A DNA stretch of 64,000 nucleotides, from NCBI RefSeq assembly GCF_905404315.1, contig NC_066279.1, positions 1,190,501 to 1,254,500 of the forward strand, written 5' to 3'. This DNA comes from Leptidea sinapis. Its lineage: Eukaryota > Arthropoda > Insecta > Lepidoptera > Pieridae. The translations under genes and the position numbers were made by a program. Shown piece after piece: positions 54,417-64,000 of this stretch. The notes below the pieces were generated by a model, which did no database searches, was not told where the DNA came from, and worked only from the letters and a program-made list of their open reading frames with translations. The stretch's first letter is position 1, and every line of letters starts with the position of its first letter.

Positions 54417-54726
54417 TGGGAGGCTCCTTTGCACAGGATGCCGGCTAGACTATGGGTACCACAACGGCACCTATTTCTGCCGTGAAGCAGTAATGTGTAA
54501 GCATTATTGTGTTTTGGTCGGAAGGGCGCTTTAGCTAGTGAAATTACTGGGCAAATGATACTTAACATCTTATGACTCAAGGTGACGAGCGCAATTGTAG
54601 TGCCGCTCAGAATTTTTAAATTTTTTCAATAATCCAGAGCGGTACTGTATTGTAATGGGCAGGGCGTATCAATTATCATCACCTCAACGTCCTGCTCGTA
54701 TGGTCCCTTATTTTCATAAAAAAAAA
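54417..54726 (+). repeat. Repeat A copy 11
   Basis: GGGAGGCTCCTTTGCACAGG to TTTTCATAAAAAAAAA; nearly full-length. Confidence 0.85.
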
Positions 54727-54857
54727 TAGCTTATTTGTGTGGTTAGATTTTAAATAAATTGATTTTCACAATTAACCTCTATCTTGAGCAATGCATGCAC
54801 ACTCACACTAAGTGTCAAACAAATACGCAAGTGTAGGACGCACACCAAAGTAATACC

Positions 54858-54918
54858 TGGCCTGTTGTGATCGGTTGTCTAGCAAGAGGCTCTATCTAGA
54901 CGTATAAATTATCGAAGT
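54858..54918 (+). repeat. Repeat L copy
   Basis: CTGGCCTGTTGTGATCGGTT then TATCTAGACGTATAAATTAT. Confidence 0.5.
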
Positions 54919-54977
54919 TTGTGGTGGTTATGCAATTAATATTATTATTAATACTTTTATAATATTTTTTTTTTACA

Positions 54978-55289
54978 AAAAAACAACCGACTTCAGAAAC
55001 AATGGATATAATATGCACTAAAAAGTATAAAAATAATTGCGTAATTTTATACATTCTAATTAGTTAATCTAAATCTAGTTACGATTATTGTTATTTTTGT
55101 ATTGAAATATATATCAAACGCCATTGTCAGATCTGAACTAAATTCAATGGGATGGGACCACACGAGAAGCACCAGCTTTTAAATAAACGAATTATCAAAA
55201 TCCGTTCACCCAGTCCAAAGTTTTGAGGTAACAAACATAAAAAAAATACCGACGAATTGAGAACCTCCTCCTTTTTTGAAGTCGGTTAA
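54978..55289. mobile_element. Repeat D-type element with CCGACTTC ends
   Basis: Begins AACAACCGACTTCAGAAACA and ends TTTTTTGAAGTCGGTTAAAA, so the two ends are inverted. Non-coding interior (ATCCGTTCACCCAGTCCAAA). Confidence 0.65.
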
Positions 55290-55544
55290 AAATACTTAGA
55301 CCCGTAATGGATTTCCTCACAATATCATCAGTTAATCAATAACATACTCGTAGTATAAACTCAGCGTGCAGTGTCATGCTAATCACTTCCTTATCGCGAA
55401 TCCCAACCTTCACGCGGCCATGAACCAACCATGAACTTCAGTGCGGTTACATATACAATAATAATATATGGCATTAATTATATTACATTTGTTCCTAAAT
55501 AGATTGATAAGGAAGGAATTTATATTATACAAATTAAATTTGTA

Positions 55545-55690
55545 ACTAAAGTTACTGTACGATGTGAGACTCGACCCCACGACTTCTCGTGTTCCGTCCG
55601 AGCGCTCTTTCCAACTGAGCCCTAATCCGTTCATAAATTTTGATCCCGGAAGTGAGGATTATCACTTTTAAAAAATAACTTTACGTATTT
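55545..55690. repeat. SINE I fragments, mixed orientation
   Basis: Minus-strand head (GAGACTCGACCCCACGACTT ... CCAACTGAGCCC) abuts a plus-strand tail (TTCATAAATTTTG, GAAGTGAGGATTATCACTTT). Confidence 0.6.
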
Positions 55691-55704
55691 ATTTTTACAA
55701 ATCT

Positions 55705-56200
55705 AGATGATGAGGCTTGGTGGCAATCATAATGTTAACACGAGGAACAAACATAAACTTGTTATGCCTACTACTCGGTTAAGTCGATTTAGTAACACTC
55801 TTATAGGGCGGTGTATTTTACAACATAATCCCAGAAAATGTGAAAATGTGTTACAAAATTTAAAAGAATTTTTAAAAAACGTTTGCGTGGGAAAGGTCAT
55901 TATAGCATTAATGATACCACAGACTGGGAATGAAGCGAACACCCTCAGGCGCTTCAATTATAAATGTTTATTGTACGATATCACATTGTTATCCATATTT
56001 TTATTTAAAAAGAGCCCGCTGAGTTTCTTGCGCCCGTTCTTCTCAGGTCTGAGGCAGTCTATTTGGAATGGGTGGTAGTTTTTGATATTCAATAGGTGAT
56101 TTTATATCCTATTTTGAATAAAATATTTGAATTTAAATTCATTGCGACTTCTACTGCGCTATATATTGCTGGGGAGTGTTCGGTCGTTTAGAGGATTGAA
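55705..56200 (+). pseudogene. LINE C 3' end, best copy
   Basis: NTRNKHKLVMPTTRLSRFSN, then GRCILQHNPRKCENVLQNLK and EFLKNVCVGKVIIALMIPQT, the usual post-RT TRNK...YN..P..... F...L block of LINEs. The YYS segment is decayed. The 3' UTR has TGCGCCCGTTCTTCTCAGGT and TTTTGAATAAAATATTTGAA. Confidence 0.75.
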
Positions 56201-56690
56201 ATGACAAAACTAAACCGCAATTTCGTATATGGGTTTCATATGGGTGAGCTCGCGGCATTGAGCAATCGAGCGCGGTTACTTACGGTAAATTATGTAGTTT
56301 TTGTTTGTGAGATTTTGTTATAAGATTTTTTTTTTTAAATAATACTGCTTTAGTGTATAGAAAATCAAATTCTCAATACAATGACGTAAAGTTTATTCGA
56401 AAATAATTATCAGGTATGGAGATAGCTTGACATAAGAAATTAAAATAGGCATTCAGAATTTTTCACAATTATAAATCACTATAAATTTTAAAATCCTGCT
56501 CCAGTGTTCAGTAGTAGCAGTTTTGATAAAAAAGGTTACCATATTATGTACTTTATAGAACTAAATTTTTGTTTGAAATAATTTTAAAAAATACGACAAT
56601 TTTTGTTAAATATCCTGTAGTGTCTTGATAGTGTCCTCTTAACATGAAATTCAATATCGCTACTTAAGCTACAAAGTTATATATAACATC
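56201..56690. other. No gene seen
   Basis: Non-coding AT-rich. Confidence 0.45.
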
Positions 56691-56694
56691 CATT

Positions 56695-57360
56695 CTGCGG
56701 TTTGCAGCCCAGTACCAGCTTCTTCGATTTGACCGCATACAACGTAGACGGGCTCGAATCATTGACGATCAATACTTTTGCATTCTTTCTTTTGTTTGTT
56801 TTTTTTTTATTATTCGTCTTTGGCATTGCGTAGAGATGTGGGTTCTCTCTGCATCTTCTACCGCATTTATCACTTTTTTATGAAAATAAGGGACAAGATG
56901 AGCAGGACGTTCAGTTGATGGTTATTGATACGCCCTGCCCATTACAATGCAATGCCGCCCAAGATTCTTGAAAATCCTCAAAAATTCTGAGCGGCACCAC
57001 AATAATTGCACTCGTCACTTTGATACATAAGATGTTGTCTCATTTGCCCAGTAATTTCACTAACTACGGCGCCCTTCAGACCGAAACACAGTAATGTTCA
57101 CACATTACTGCTTCACGGCAGAAATAGGCGCCGTTGTGTTAACCATAATCTAGCCGGCATCCTGTGCAAAGGAGCCTCCCGTAACTGGTAAAAAATTGGT
57201 TGATACCAGCAGCCGAGTTCCATCATTAGAAATTAAGTCAAAATGCGAAATTCAACTCGCATCACGATTTGTCACTAAATTCGCGTATTTTAGGATAAAC
57301 TTATACTTCCTATCATTCCGAAGGTGAACTCTTGCCCGTTTGCCGCTTTTTATATATAAA
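56695..57360 (+). pseudogene. LINE K copy split by repeat A
   Basis: CCCAGTACCAGCTTCTTCGA (QYQLLRFDR), TGGCATTGCGTAGAGATGTG (ALRRDVG) up to 56873, then repeat A, then ATACCAGCAGCCGAGTTCCA (IPAAEF) and a degenerate 3' end. Confidence 0.7.
56874..57189 (-). repeat. Repeat A copy 12
   Basis: TTTTTTATGAAAATAAGGGA to GCAAAGGAGCCTCCCG; full-length and nested in LINE K. Confidence 0.87.
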
Positions 57361-57774
57361 GAAGCGTTGTGTTTTAAGTCCACTTAAGATCACAGTTTAA
57401 TTTTACTTGAGGGAAAGGTCCTTGATTGCATGACTGTGGAAGAACGCTCCACATCCAGCTGGTGAGAAAATAGGATAGGATAATATTACTAGTTTGTAGT
57501 TGTAGTACTTAATTGCAAAGGCTGTCTAGCCGATGACGAAACAGTCACACACATAATCCTGGAATGTGCGGGTGTGGCCAGCCAACGGGCAAAACCTTAG
57601 TGAATCTGAGGTCGCTCCTAGAAGTCTGCGAACACCCCATGAATGTACTGAACTTCTGAAAGGAGCTGGGTTGGTTGGAGTAACTGGACAACACTGCACG
57701 CAAAATGGACCAAACTTACTGATTTTATTGCAGAAATAAAATCAGTAAGTTTGGTGGCTCCCATACCATAAAAT

Positions 57775-58040
57775 GAAGCGAAATTGATAGATGCCCTTCA
57801 GCATATGAAAAGACTGAAGTGGAAATGGCCTGTCATGTGGCCAGATCAACAGATGGTCGATGGACAAAGCTGGTCACCAATTGGTCTGGACCACGAGGCA
57901 AGAGAGCCAGAGGACGTCTTAAAGAACGATGGGTCGATGAGAATGATCTCCAGCAATTTTTTCATAAAAAAAAACTGAACTAAGAAAGCAAAGTCAAGAA
58001 CAACCTGGAAATTGTTGGAGCAGGCCACAACACACCAGGG
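57775..58040 (+). pseudogene. RTE-like LINE C-terminus, divergent
   Basis: LQHMKRLKWKWPVMWPDQQM, then DGQSWSPIGLDHEAREPEDV with frameshifts, then NNLEIVGAGHN-like end (NWLEQA in related elements). A second RTE lineage compared with 45880. Confidence 0.6.
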
Positions 58041-58625
58041 GCATTTAAGGTATTTTTTATGCTATGTTTGTTAAGGAAATAAGTGTGTTTTATTATTAAT
58101 ATACCTACCATACTAGTTTGTACAATGCACACAAGTTGGTTCAGAATCGACTGTTTGATGGCATTAAGCCTGGATATTTAGAAATTTTATGCATAAATTG
58201 GAAATTTAACATGAAGCAGAATATCGAAGCACAGACAAGCGAAACTTTTTTCCCATGGAGACAATAAATACCATTCGACCTGAGTTATTAGCTATTGTTT
58301 AATTTAAGATAAATTTAACAATTTCGAACAAAAACATAAATCTTTATTAAGGAAATAAAACAACCGCAAACGTAACAGCCTTGATATTAAATATTTGGCT
58401 TTTTGTGACTCTAATGGGATATTAATTACAGGAAAATTACAAATTAAGTTATAAAATGTGTGTTTATGTCCCACTAGGAAAAATTTCAAAGTCCATTTCA
58501 TTGTTTCCTAGCTATTCTTGATTCACTATGTTACCGGCAATGTTTATAATCCGGTATACTGTACATTATCTAGGTAATGTATAGAGTGCCTAAATAATTG
58601 GCAATTAATGAAGTATTATTTTTTT
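58041..58625. other. No gene seen
   Basis: Non-coding AT-rich. Confidence 0.45.
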
Positions 58626-58639
58626 TACTTTGCCTAGTT

Positions 58640-59225
58640 ATGTCATAGCCATCTATGGCGGTGTCATTTCATGTCGAGACACTTGGCCCGTGGGGCCCAG
58701 AGGCGCGGAAAATGTACAAAGTATAGTATCTTCTCGTCTCAATAGGGCTACTGGCAACCCAAGCGCTGGCAGCTATCTCAGTCAACGGATCAGCCTAGCT
58801 ATCCAAAGTGGAAATGCTGCCAGTATTCTTGGTACGCTTCCCCGTAATTATAGTTTTAATTTTATGTAATCATAGTATTGTAAATCTTTATATATATATA
58901 TTTCTTGTGTGCGTGTGTATGTCACTGAACTCCTCCTAAACGGCTGGACCGATTTTGATGAAACTTTCTGTGTGTCTTCAGGTGGATTCGAGGATAGTTT
59001 AGATTCACAATTGAACTACCTCCTAAACGGCTGGACCGAAATTGATGATTTTTTTTGTGTGTTCCAGTGAATTTGAGATTGGTCCATATAATATAATTCT
59101 CCTGCTCATGTGTATGTCAATGAACTCCTTCTAACGGCCGGACCGTTTTTTTTAATTTAAGACGTGTGTACAGGACAACGTCTGTCGGGGCCACCAGTAT
59201 AGTTATATGATTTGTTTTAGTATAA
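58640..59225 (+). pseudogene. LINE M 3' end, copy 2, with Helitron inside
   Basis: CRDTWPVGPRGAENVQSIVS, NPSAGSYLSQRISLAIQSGN, AASILGTLPRNYSFNFM and a stop. The 3' UTR reads TAGTATTGTAAA, then the Helitron, then TATAGTTATATGATTTG. Confidence 0.7.
58885..59197 (+). mobile_element. Non-autonomous Helitron inside LINE M
   Basis: TCTTTATATATATATATTTC to GTCTGTCGGGGCCACCAG (terminal CTAG decayed to CCAG). Removing it restores TTGTAAA|TATAGTTAT, exactly as in LINE M copy 1 at 49380, with no target duplication. Confidence 0.88.
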
Positions 59226-59539
59226 AAAATTAAATTGCATAAAATATAATGTAAAATGCTGAAAATATACCGGATTCTATAATATTTCGGAAGACGCTTG
59301 TATCTTATATCTCACTTGTCAAAGGTTGCGAAATGGTTAGAAATGAACCTTGTTTATTTTAAATCCCAGAAGACTCAAGTTTGCGATTAACCATTAAAAA
59401 CTATTATTTTTCTGTTCAATCTTCGACAACATTTAAGTTGCCTCGCCTAGTATCGGATACTGGGACTTGAAATTTCGAGGATTGCCAATTCCGTGGTCAC
59501 CTGAAAAGTAAAACCAAATGGGCTTTGAAAAAACCACTT

Positions 59540-59950
59540 GGGGTGGTAAATAGACCAGTCCATCCATATATAGAGTATTGGTCTCATTACTGGTCTTGTG
59601 ATTGAAAAGTCGGGTACTCAGCAGTCTATGAATCGCTCTATAACTTGGCGTTGAGACGTCGTTTCAAATTGTCTTCTATCAAGTGTCCGTCATTATTACG
59701 GTAGTGTTCTGAAGATCTGGCTTGTTTTAATTCGTTCCTTCACCTTCCAACATCGCACAACTCAACACACCAGTTACTTAAATATCTTTTATCCAGGCAC
59801 CATCAAGCTATCGAATGAAATAGCATTCTTTCGCGGTATTTCAAGGATGATACGACGTGATTATTAAACAAAGCGTACACTAGCTTGGGCGTAGTTGTGA
59901 TTCCTCCGGTTGTTTGTCCCCTAATTCTGAAACAAACGAAAAATTGGTAT
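59540..59950 (+). pseudogene. LINE K fragment, heavily decayed
   Basis: ATAGAGTATTGGTCTCATTA (YMEYCSH-like), TGGCGTTGAGACGTCGTTTC (ALRRR), AATCTATCGAATG-like NELP region and TTCCTCCGGTTGTTTGTCCC end. Confidence 0.5.
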
Positions 59951-60184
59951 CCCAACTGTCACTACTTTAATATACATTCATATTGCTCACTTACGCAATT
60001 TATTAAAGAGAGTTTTTACAATTTTTCCATAGGTATAATAAGCATTGACAGTGACTTTAACTTTTACTCATTTATTAATAATTATAGCACTCTTATAGAA
60101 CTCTTTCTCGCTCTCTTAAACTATCACCACATATTATTCTTCTTTTTCCATACCCAGATTCCAGCGTAACTAGTAATACACGTA

Positions 60185-60500
60185 GATAAAATTTGAAAAC
60201 AAAATTTTATGAACGATGCGGGACTGGAAACCAAGACCTCTGGCGTTCCGTGCCAGTGCTCTCCAACTGAGCTAACTGTTCGAGATACGTATCATCATAA
60301 AATCTTGTATGCTTTGTTCAACTCTCAGGTTGTGGCTTCATCTACAGGATCTACTTTTCAGTTGGGAGAGCACTGCCACGGAACGCCAGATGTCTTGGGT
60401 TCGAGTCCCGCATCGTTCATAAAATTTTGTTTTCAAATTTTATTTGTTTGTTAATCCTAGAAGTGAGGGTGATCATTTTAAAAACATAACAAATTGTTTA
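60185..60500. repeat. SINE I, two units head to head
   Basis: Minus unit 60190-60290 (AAAATTTTATGAACGATGCG, TCTGGCGTTCCGTGCCAGTG, CCAACTGAGCTAACTG), an inverted leader piece, then a plus unit 60350-60500 (GGGAGAGCACTGCCACGGAA, TTGGGTTCGAGTCCCGCATC, tail). Together they form a large imperfect palindrome. Confidence 0.7.
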
Positions 60501-60709
60501 AATGCACGTAGACACACGCCGCTATGGATACACAGACGTGCCTTCTGGGAAACATAGTGGCTACGCATAAACGGTATTACATAACTTATTATAATGAATT
60601 ATTATTTGTAACGAACTTATGCATTTAGGTGACTTTAGATTACACAAATGATGTAAAACTATATAATTATTTCAAATCATTATTGATTTTCCCACGATGT
60701 AATGAATAT

Positions 60710-60940
60710 TTATTTAATCGGCGAGTTTTCTCTTTCTCGAAGGTACAACTCAGTTCGTTGAGTTTCTTCGTTGTAATTTTCTTTACTTGCTCTATGTAAC
60801 AAATGCCAGCCTAGTATTTTAAATCTACGAGGGCTAAACAAAATCTCTAACGAAGTATTATTATAATAACGATCTTTAATTACCCTGTTAAAGATTCTAT
60901 TATTAAGAGGTAATATGAGTACATGGCACACATTAGACAC
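60710..60940 (-). other. Unassigned 76-codon ORF
   Basis: Open frame with an alternating charged C-terminus (NYNEETQRTELYLRERENS). Not recognised; no repeat copy found elsewhere in the window. Probably chance or an old LINE piece. Confidence 0.2.
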
Positions 60941-61179
60941 GAAATTTAATTAACAATATTTGTCACCAATATCTAGAGTGAAACCCGCAAAGAAGCAGTG
61001 TGGTACACTGAAATTGATATGATAGAGATCACTTCAACTGGAGCCGCAGGAAGATGGCAAAGATTGAGGAGAGTGAAGCATGGAAGATGGGCTGGAATCG
61101 CGTTAAGAGATTTTTATAGCACTTCGGGATTAATGGGAACAATTTGACTAAGTCAAAACAATTTATCAAGTATGAGCGC

Positions 61180-61400
61180 TAACAACATCGCCGACTTAGC
61201 CCAAATGATTCCAAAATTGAAGTGGCAGTAGGCAGGGTAGTTGGAAGTCCTGGAATGGCGACCACGTACCGGAAGGCGCAGTGTTGGCAGGCCTCCCACA
61301 AAATGGACAGATGATCTGGTCAGGATCGCGGGAATAGGTTGGAGGAGGGCAGCGCAGGACCGATCGTCGTGGAGATCTTTGGGGGAGGCCTTTATTCATA
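61180..61400 (+). pseudogene. RTE-like LINE 3' end, decayed
   Basis: KLKWQ then stop, WRPRTGRRSVGRPPTKWTDD, LVRIAG, GWRRAAQDRSSWRSLGEAFI in successive frames. The 3' simple tail is largely lost. Confidence 0.75.
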
Positions 61401-61409
61401 TATGATCAT

Positions 61410-61914
61410 CTATATGATGAGTGCTAACGAACCTTCAACTGATGTCAACCTGAAATAATAGAAATAACCTGATGATTTTTCAGGATTGTCTCCTAATGTG
61501 GTCGATCTTAAGGGTTATGACACTGAAAATACTGAAACTATTTTCTTTAAGCTTGCTTTTGACAGCATTTATTTGTATTTTAGTAACCTAGGCACTCAAG
61601 AGGACGGAAGAATGTCTGAATAAAAGAGATCTATAGTATGAAAATTAAAAAAGTTGTATAAAAGGTTAATGAGAGTGGCTGAAGCCAATAAAAGATATCA
61701 GGAACCTTTGCCTTCCCGTCTGGGAAAACGGCCTGATGGCACCAAGATTGGTCTTCACAAATATCACAAAACAGTAAGACACGGCCTTATAAGTACTGAA
61801 TATACATTATATCCAAGTATATGTACTTAATGTCCTTATAAAGATGACTTACACGAGTACATAAACAATTAAATGATATTTCCGCTAACGATAAATTAAC
61901 TGGAATGAACGCAC
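61410..61914. other. No gene seen
   Basis: Non-coding. A LINE K-like 3' snippet (TGGTGTTACAAGAGATTGTG) follows at 61938. Confidence 0.4.
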
Positions 61915-62035
61915 ACACTAACCTAAAAGCCATTGACACTCTGGTGTTACAAGAGATTGTGAGCAGCCGTGATCATTTATCATAATATAGTTTTTAAGGC
62001 TAATGAGGATAAAAGTTTCACCTGATATAAGTAAG

Positions 62036-62487
62036 CCCTGCTCACACTTCCGGGGTAATACCGGGGAAATCACAAGAGATTTGCCGGCTTTTGAGGTGGG
62101 TATACACGTGATTTTTATTGAAAAGAGAATAAATGAACGTATAGCTAATAATGTTAAGTGATCACTGCCGCACATATTCTCTTGCAACACCAGAAGAATC
62201 ACAGAAGTGTCACCGGCCCTTTCGAAAAGAGTACGCGCAATTTTTGAAGGTCAACCTATGTCATTCAAGGAAGCTCCATAGCTTTATTGTACGTGGAATA
62301 AAGTTCATAAGATGATATCCTAATTCGTGGGGTGTCGTGCGAAGGTGTAATTTGACGGTAGGATTCAGGATTCAAACAGCTCTTCGGAACACTCCTACGC
62401 AAAGCCAAGAGATCTAGCCGTTCACAGAAAACTGGGTCTCCGACGGCAGATCTGGCAATTATGGCGCGTTAGGAAAAATTATCAGAT
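62036..62487 (-). pseudogene. LINE K fragment, minus strand
   Basis: Reverse strand gives RAIIARSAVGDPVFCERLDL, LALRRSVPKSCLN, ELYSTYNKAMELP, then GTGTTGCAAGAGAATATGTG and TTCTCTTTTCAATAAAAAT. Repeat A copy 13 abuts its 5' side. Confidence 0.65.
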
Positions 62488-62786
62488 TGACGAGACGAGC
62501 AAGACGTTCAGATGATGGTAATTGATACGCCCATTACAATGAAGTTCTGCTCAGGATTCTTGATAAACCCAAAAATTCTGAGGGGCACCATAATAATTGC
62601 GCTTGTCACCTTGAAACATAAGATGTTCAGTCTCATTTGCCCAGTAATTTCACTAGCTACACAATCATCCTTACACATAACTGCTTCGTTTTCTTTTTCT
62701 TTATTTATTTAGGGGCTTTTATATGTATCTTCATGTCAGCTCCATTATAATCTAAGTATAGCTGCTTCATGGTTGAAATAGGCACC
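62488..62786 (-). repeat. Repeat A copy 13, interrupted
   Basis: GACGAGACGAGCAAGACGTT to CTTACACATAACTGCTTCG, then ~70 unrelated bases (62689-62760), then CTGCTTCATGGTTGAAATAG again. The repeated CTGCTTC on both sides could be a target duplication of a small insertion. Confidence 0.75.
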
Positions 62787-63955
62787 GACCCTAACATTAG
62801 TTAGTCAACTAGACCGTTATCTTACTTCAGCTACCTTAAGCCTTAAGCGTATCTCATACCTTTATCACAAGCAATGGACGAGAATTCAATCATTTCTTAC
62901 TAATTATATAAAAACAATTTATTATTTCAAACATTATTTATGCGTGATTATATTTTCATTTGTTGTAACATCCCTACTCTGTGGTTGTACTTAATACCTC
63001 CTTTATTACAATATTATTATTATTAAAAACGCTAAATAGAAGGAATAAAAATGTCTTAAGGATTTTTGTTTTATTACGCCAAAGAAGTACTTTTTTAACT
63101 ATTTGCGTGCGTACATGAGTACACACATACTTTTTAATACTTAGTAATTCCAACTGATGCATTCTGTTCGTTAAAAATACCCGTGGCAATACTTATTATA
63201 CTAAAAATCAACTGTTTATTATAGATAGTGGTATAGGGGTCGATAATGTATGTATGTGTACCTACTTTGAACAGCCATGTATAATGTGATGAATGGAGTT
63301 CTCTTCGTATTAACGAGCTAAGCATGCTTAAATACTATTTTAAATATCAGCAATAATGGGTGTTATAAATGGAGTGTGAAGTCGTGTTGGACCGTGAGCA
63401 GTGCCTAATGACCTGCCTTTAATCAAACAGAATAACGTGTCACGGTCAAATTTCGCACGAAATTTTTAAAAAGTCGATTATGCTGCTGTCAATGGTGTAG
63501 ATGGACGTTTGATTAATTGACTAGACTTTAGCTCTATGAATAGATATCATGTGACTATTCGTTTTAAATCATTATTTAATAGAATACTTAAAAAATAATA
63601 AATTTATTTGTTTGTTCAATCTAGATATGTTAGTATAAGGGCTGTTACTTCGACTGTCGAAAACAGCAAATCATCATCATCATATTTTATTACGAAATCT
63701 ACCATTTAAATAAAATATCCAAAAGTAATTCGGTAATAATTTTGGTAGGTAATAATAATAATAATAAAATACAATTTTGTTTAAAATTACCCTCGACCCC
63801 TAAACTAGGATAGCGCATAACATGGGGGTCTTCCTAGTTGTACAATGTAAAAAGTCAATGAAAACAAACATGTTTTAAGTTAAGTGACTAACATTTAAAT
63901 GGTGGTTTTGCAACTAATGATCTCTCAAGTCGGTTTTATTAGTCATCTTTGTCCT
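62787..63955. other. No gene seen
   Basis: Non-coding AT-rich with short TAA microsatellites near 63005 and 63751. Confidence 0.45.
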
Positions 63956-63956
63956 C

Positions 63957-64000
63957 TTTGATGTCGAGACACTGGGCCCGCGGCGCTAGTTGCGCGAATG
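63957..64000 (+). pseudogene. LINE M 3' end, copy 3 (cut by window edge)
   Basis: TTTGATGTCGAGACACTGGG then CCCGCGGCGC matches the start of the shared block in LINE M copies 1 and 2. Confidence 0.6.

Overview
The window is AT-rich animal DNA, almost certainly from a moth or butterfly (Lepidoptera). The pointers are an RR-2 cuticular protein gene with insect-type exon structure, a Homer scaffold gene with an insect-like coiled-coil start, Lep1-type Helitrons ending in GGGTCAGCTAGT, and lepidopteran-style tRNA-derived SINEs. I saw no bacterial-type operons, CRISPR arrays, rRNA genes or credible functional tRNA genes.

Two host genes are visible. (1) A three-exon RR-2 cuticle protein gene lies on the plus strand (10676-15808); exon phases join cleanly into a 147-residue secreted protein. 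(2) Six coding exons of the synaptic scaffold gene Homer lie on the minus strand (41818 down to 20107). They give an uninterrupted frame from the start codon through a complete EVH1 domain, a Ser/Ala/Pro-rich linker and the beginning of the coiled coil. No further Homer exon was found down to position 1, so its C-terminal coiled coil probably lies left of the window. That would put the cuticle gene antisense inside a Homer intron.

The rest is mostly transposable-element sequence. From left to right: RTE-like LINE 3' ends, PIF/Harbinger-like MITEs and hairpin repeats (0-9.3 kb); a deleted mariner-type element (10.0-10.5 kb); a CENP-B/Tigger-type DNA-binding ORF (13.7-14.1 kb); an inverted (twin-primed) LINE copy (18.7-19.0 kb); an intact, very young DD41D mariner-type transposon with 424-bp terminal inverted repeats, 18 bp from a Homer splice acceptor (23.1-25.5 kb); a decayed tyrosine-recombinase element flanked by related hairpins and interrupted by a LINE that is itself interrupted by a Tigger element (27.5-30.7 kb); Helitrons; and 13 copies of one dispersed repeat of about 320 bp (repeat A). 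The right third (42-64 kb) holds no recognisable host gene.

Nothing here is a clear new multi-gene system. The best candidates for novelty are the tyrosine-recombinase element with paired inverted repeats and palindromes, the transposon placed in a Homer splice-acceptor region, and the nested cuticle gene. All family and domain calls are from reading the sequence; no database search was run. Boundaries of degenerate repeats are approximate unless a target-site duplication is stated.
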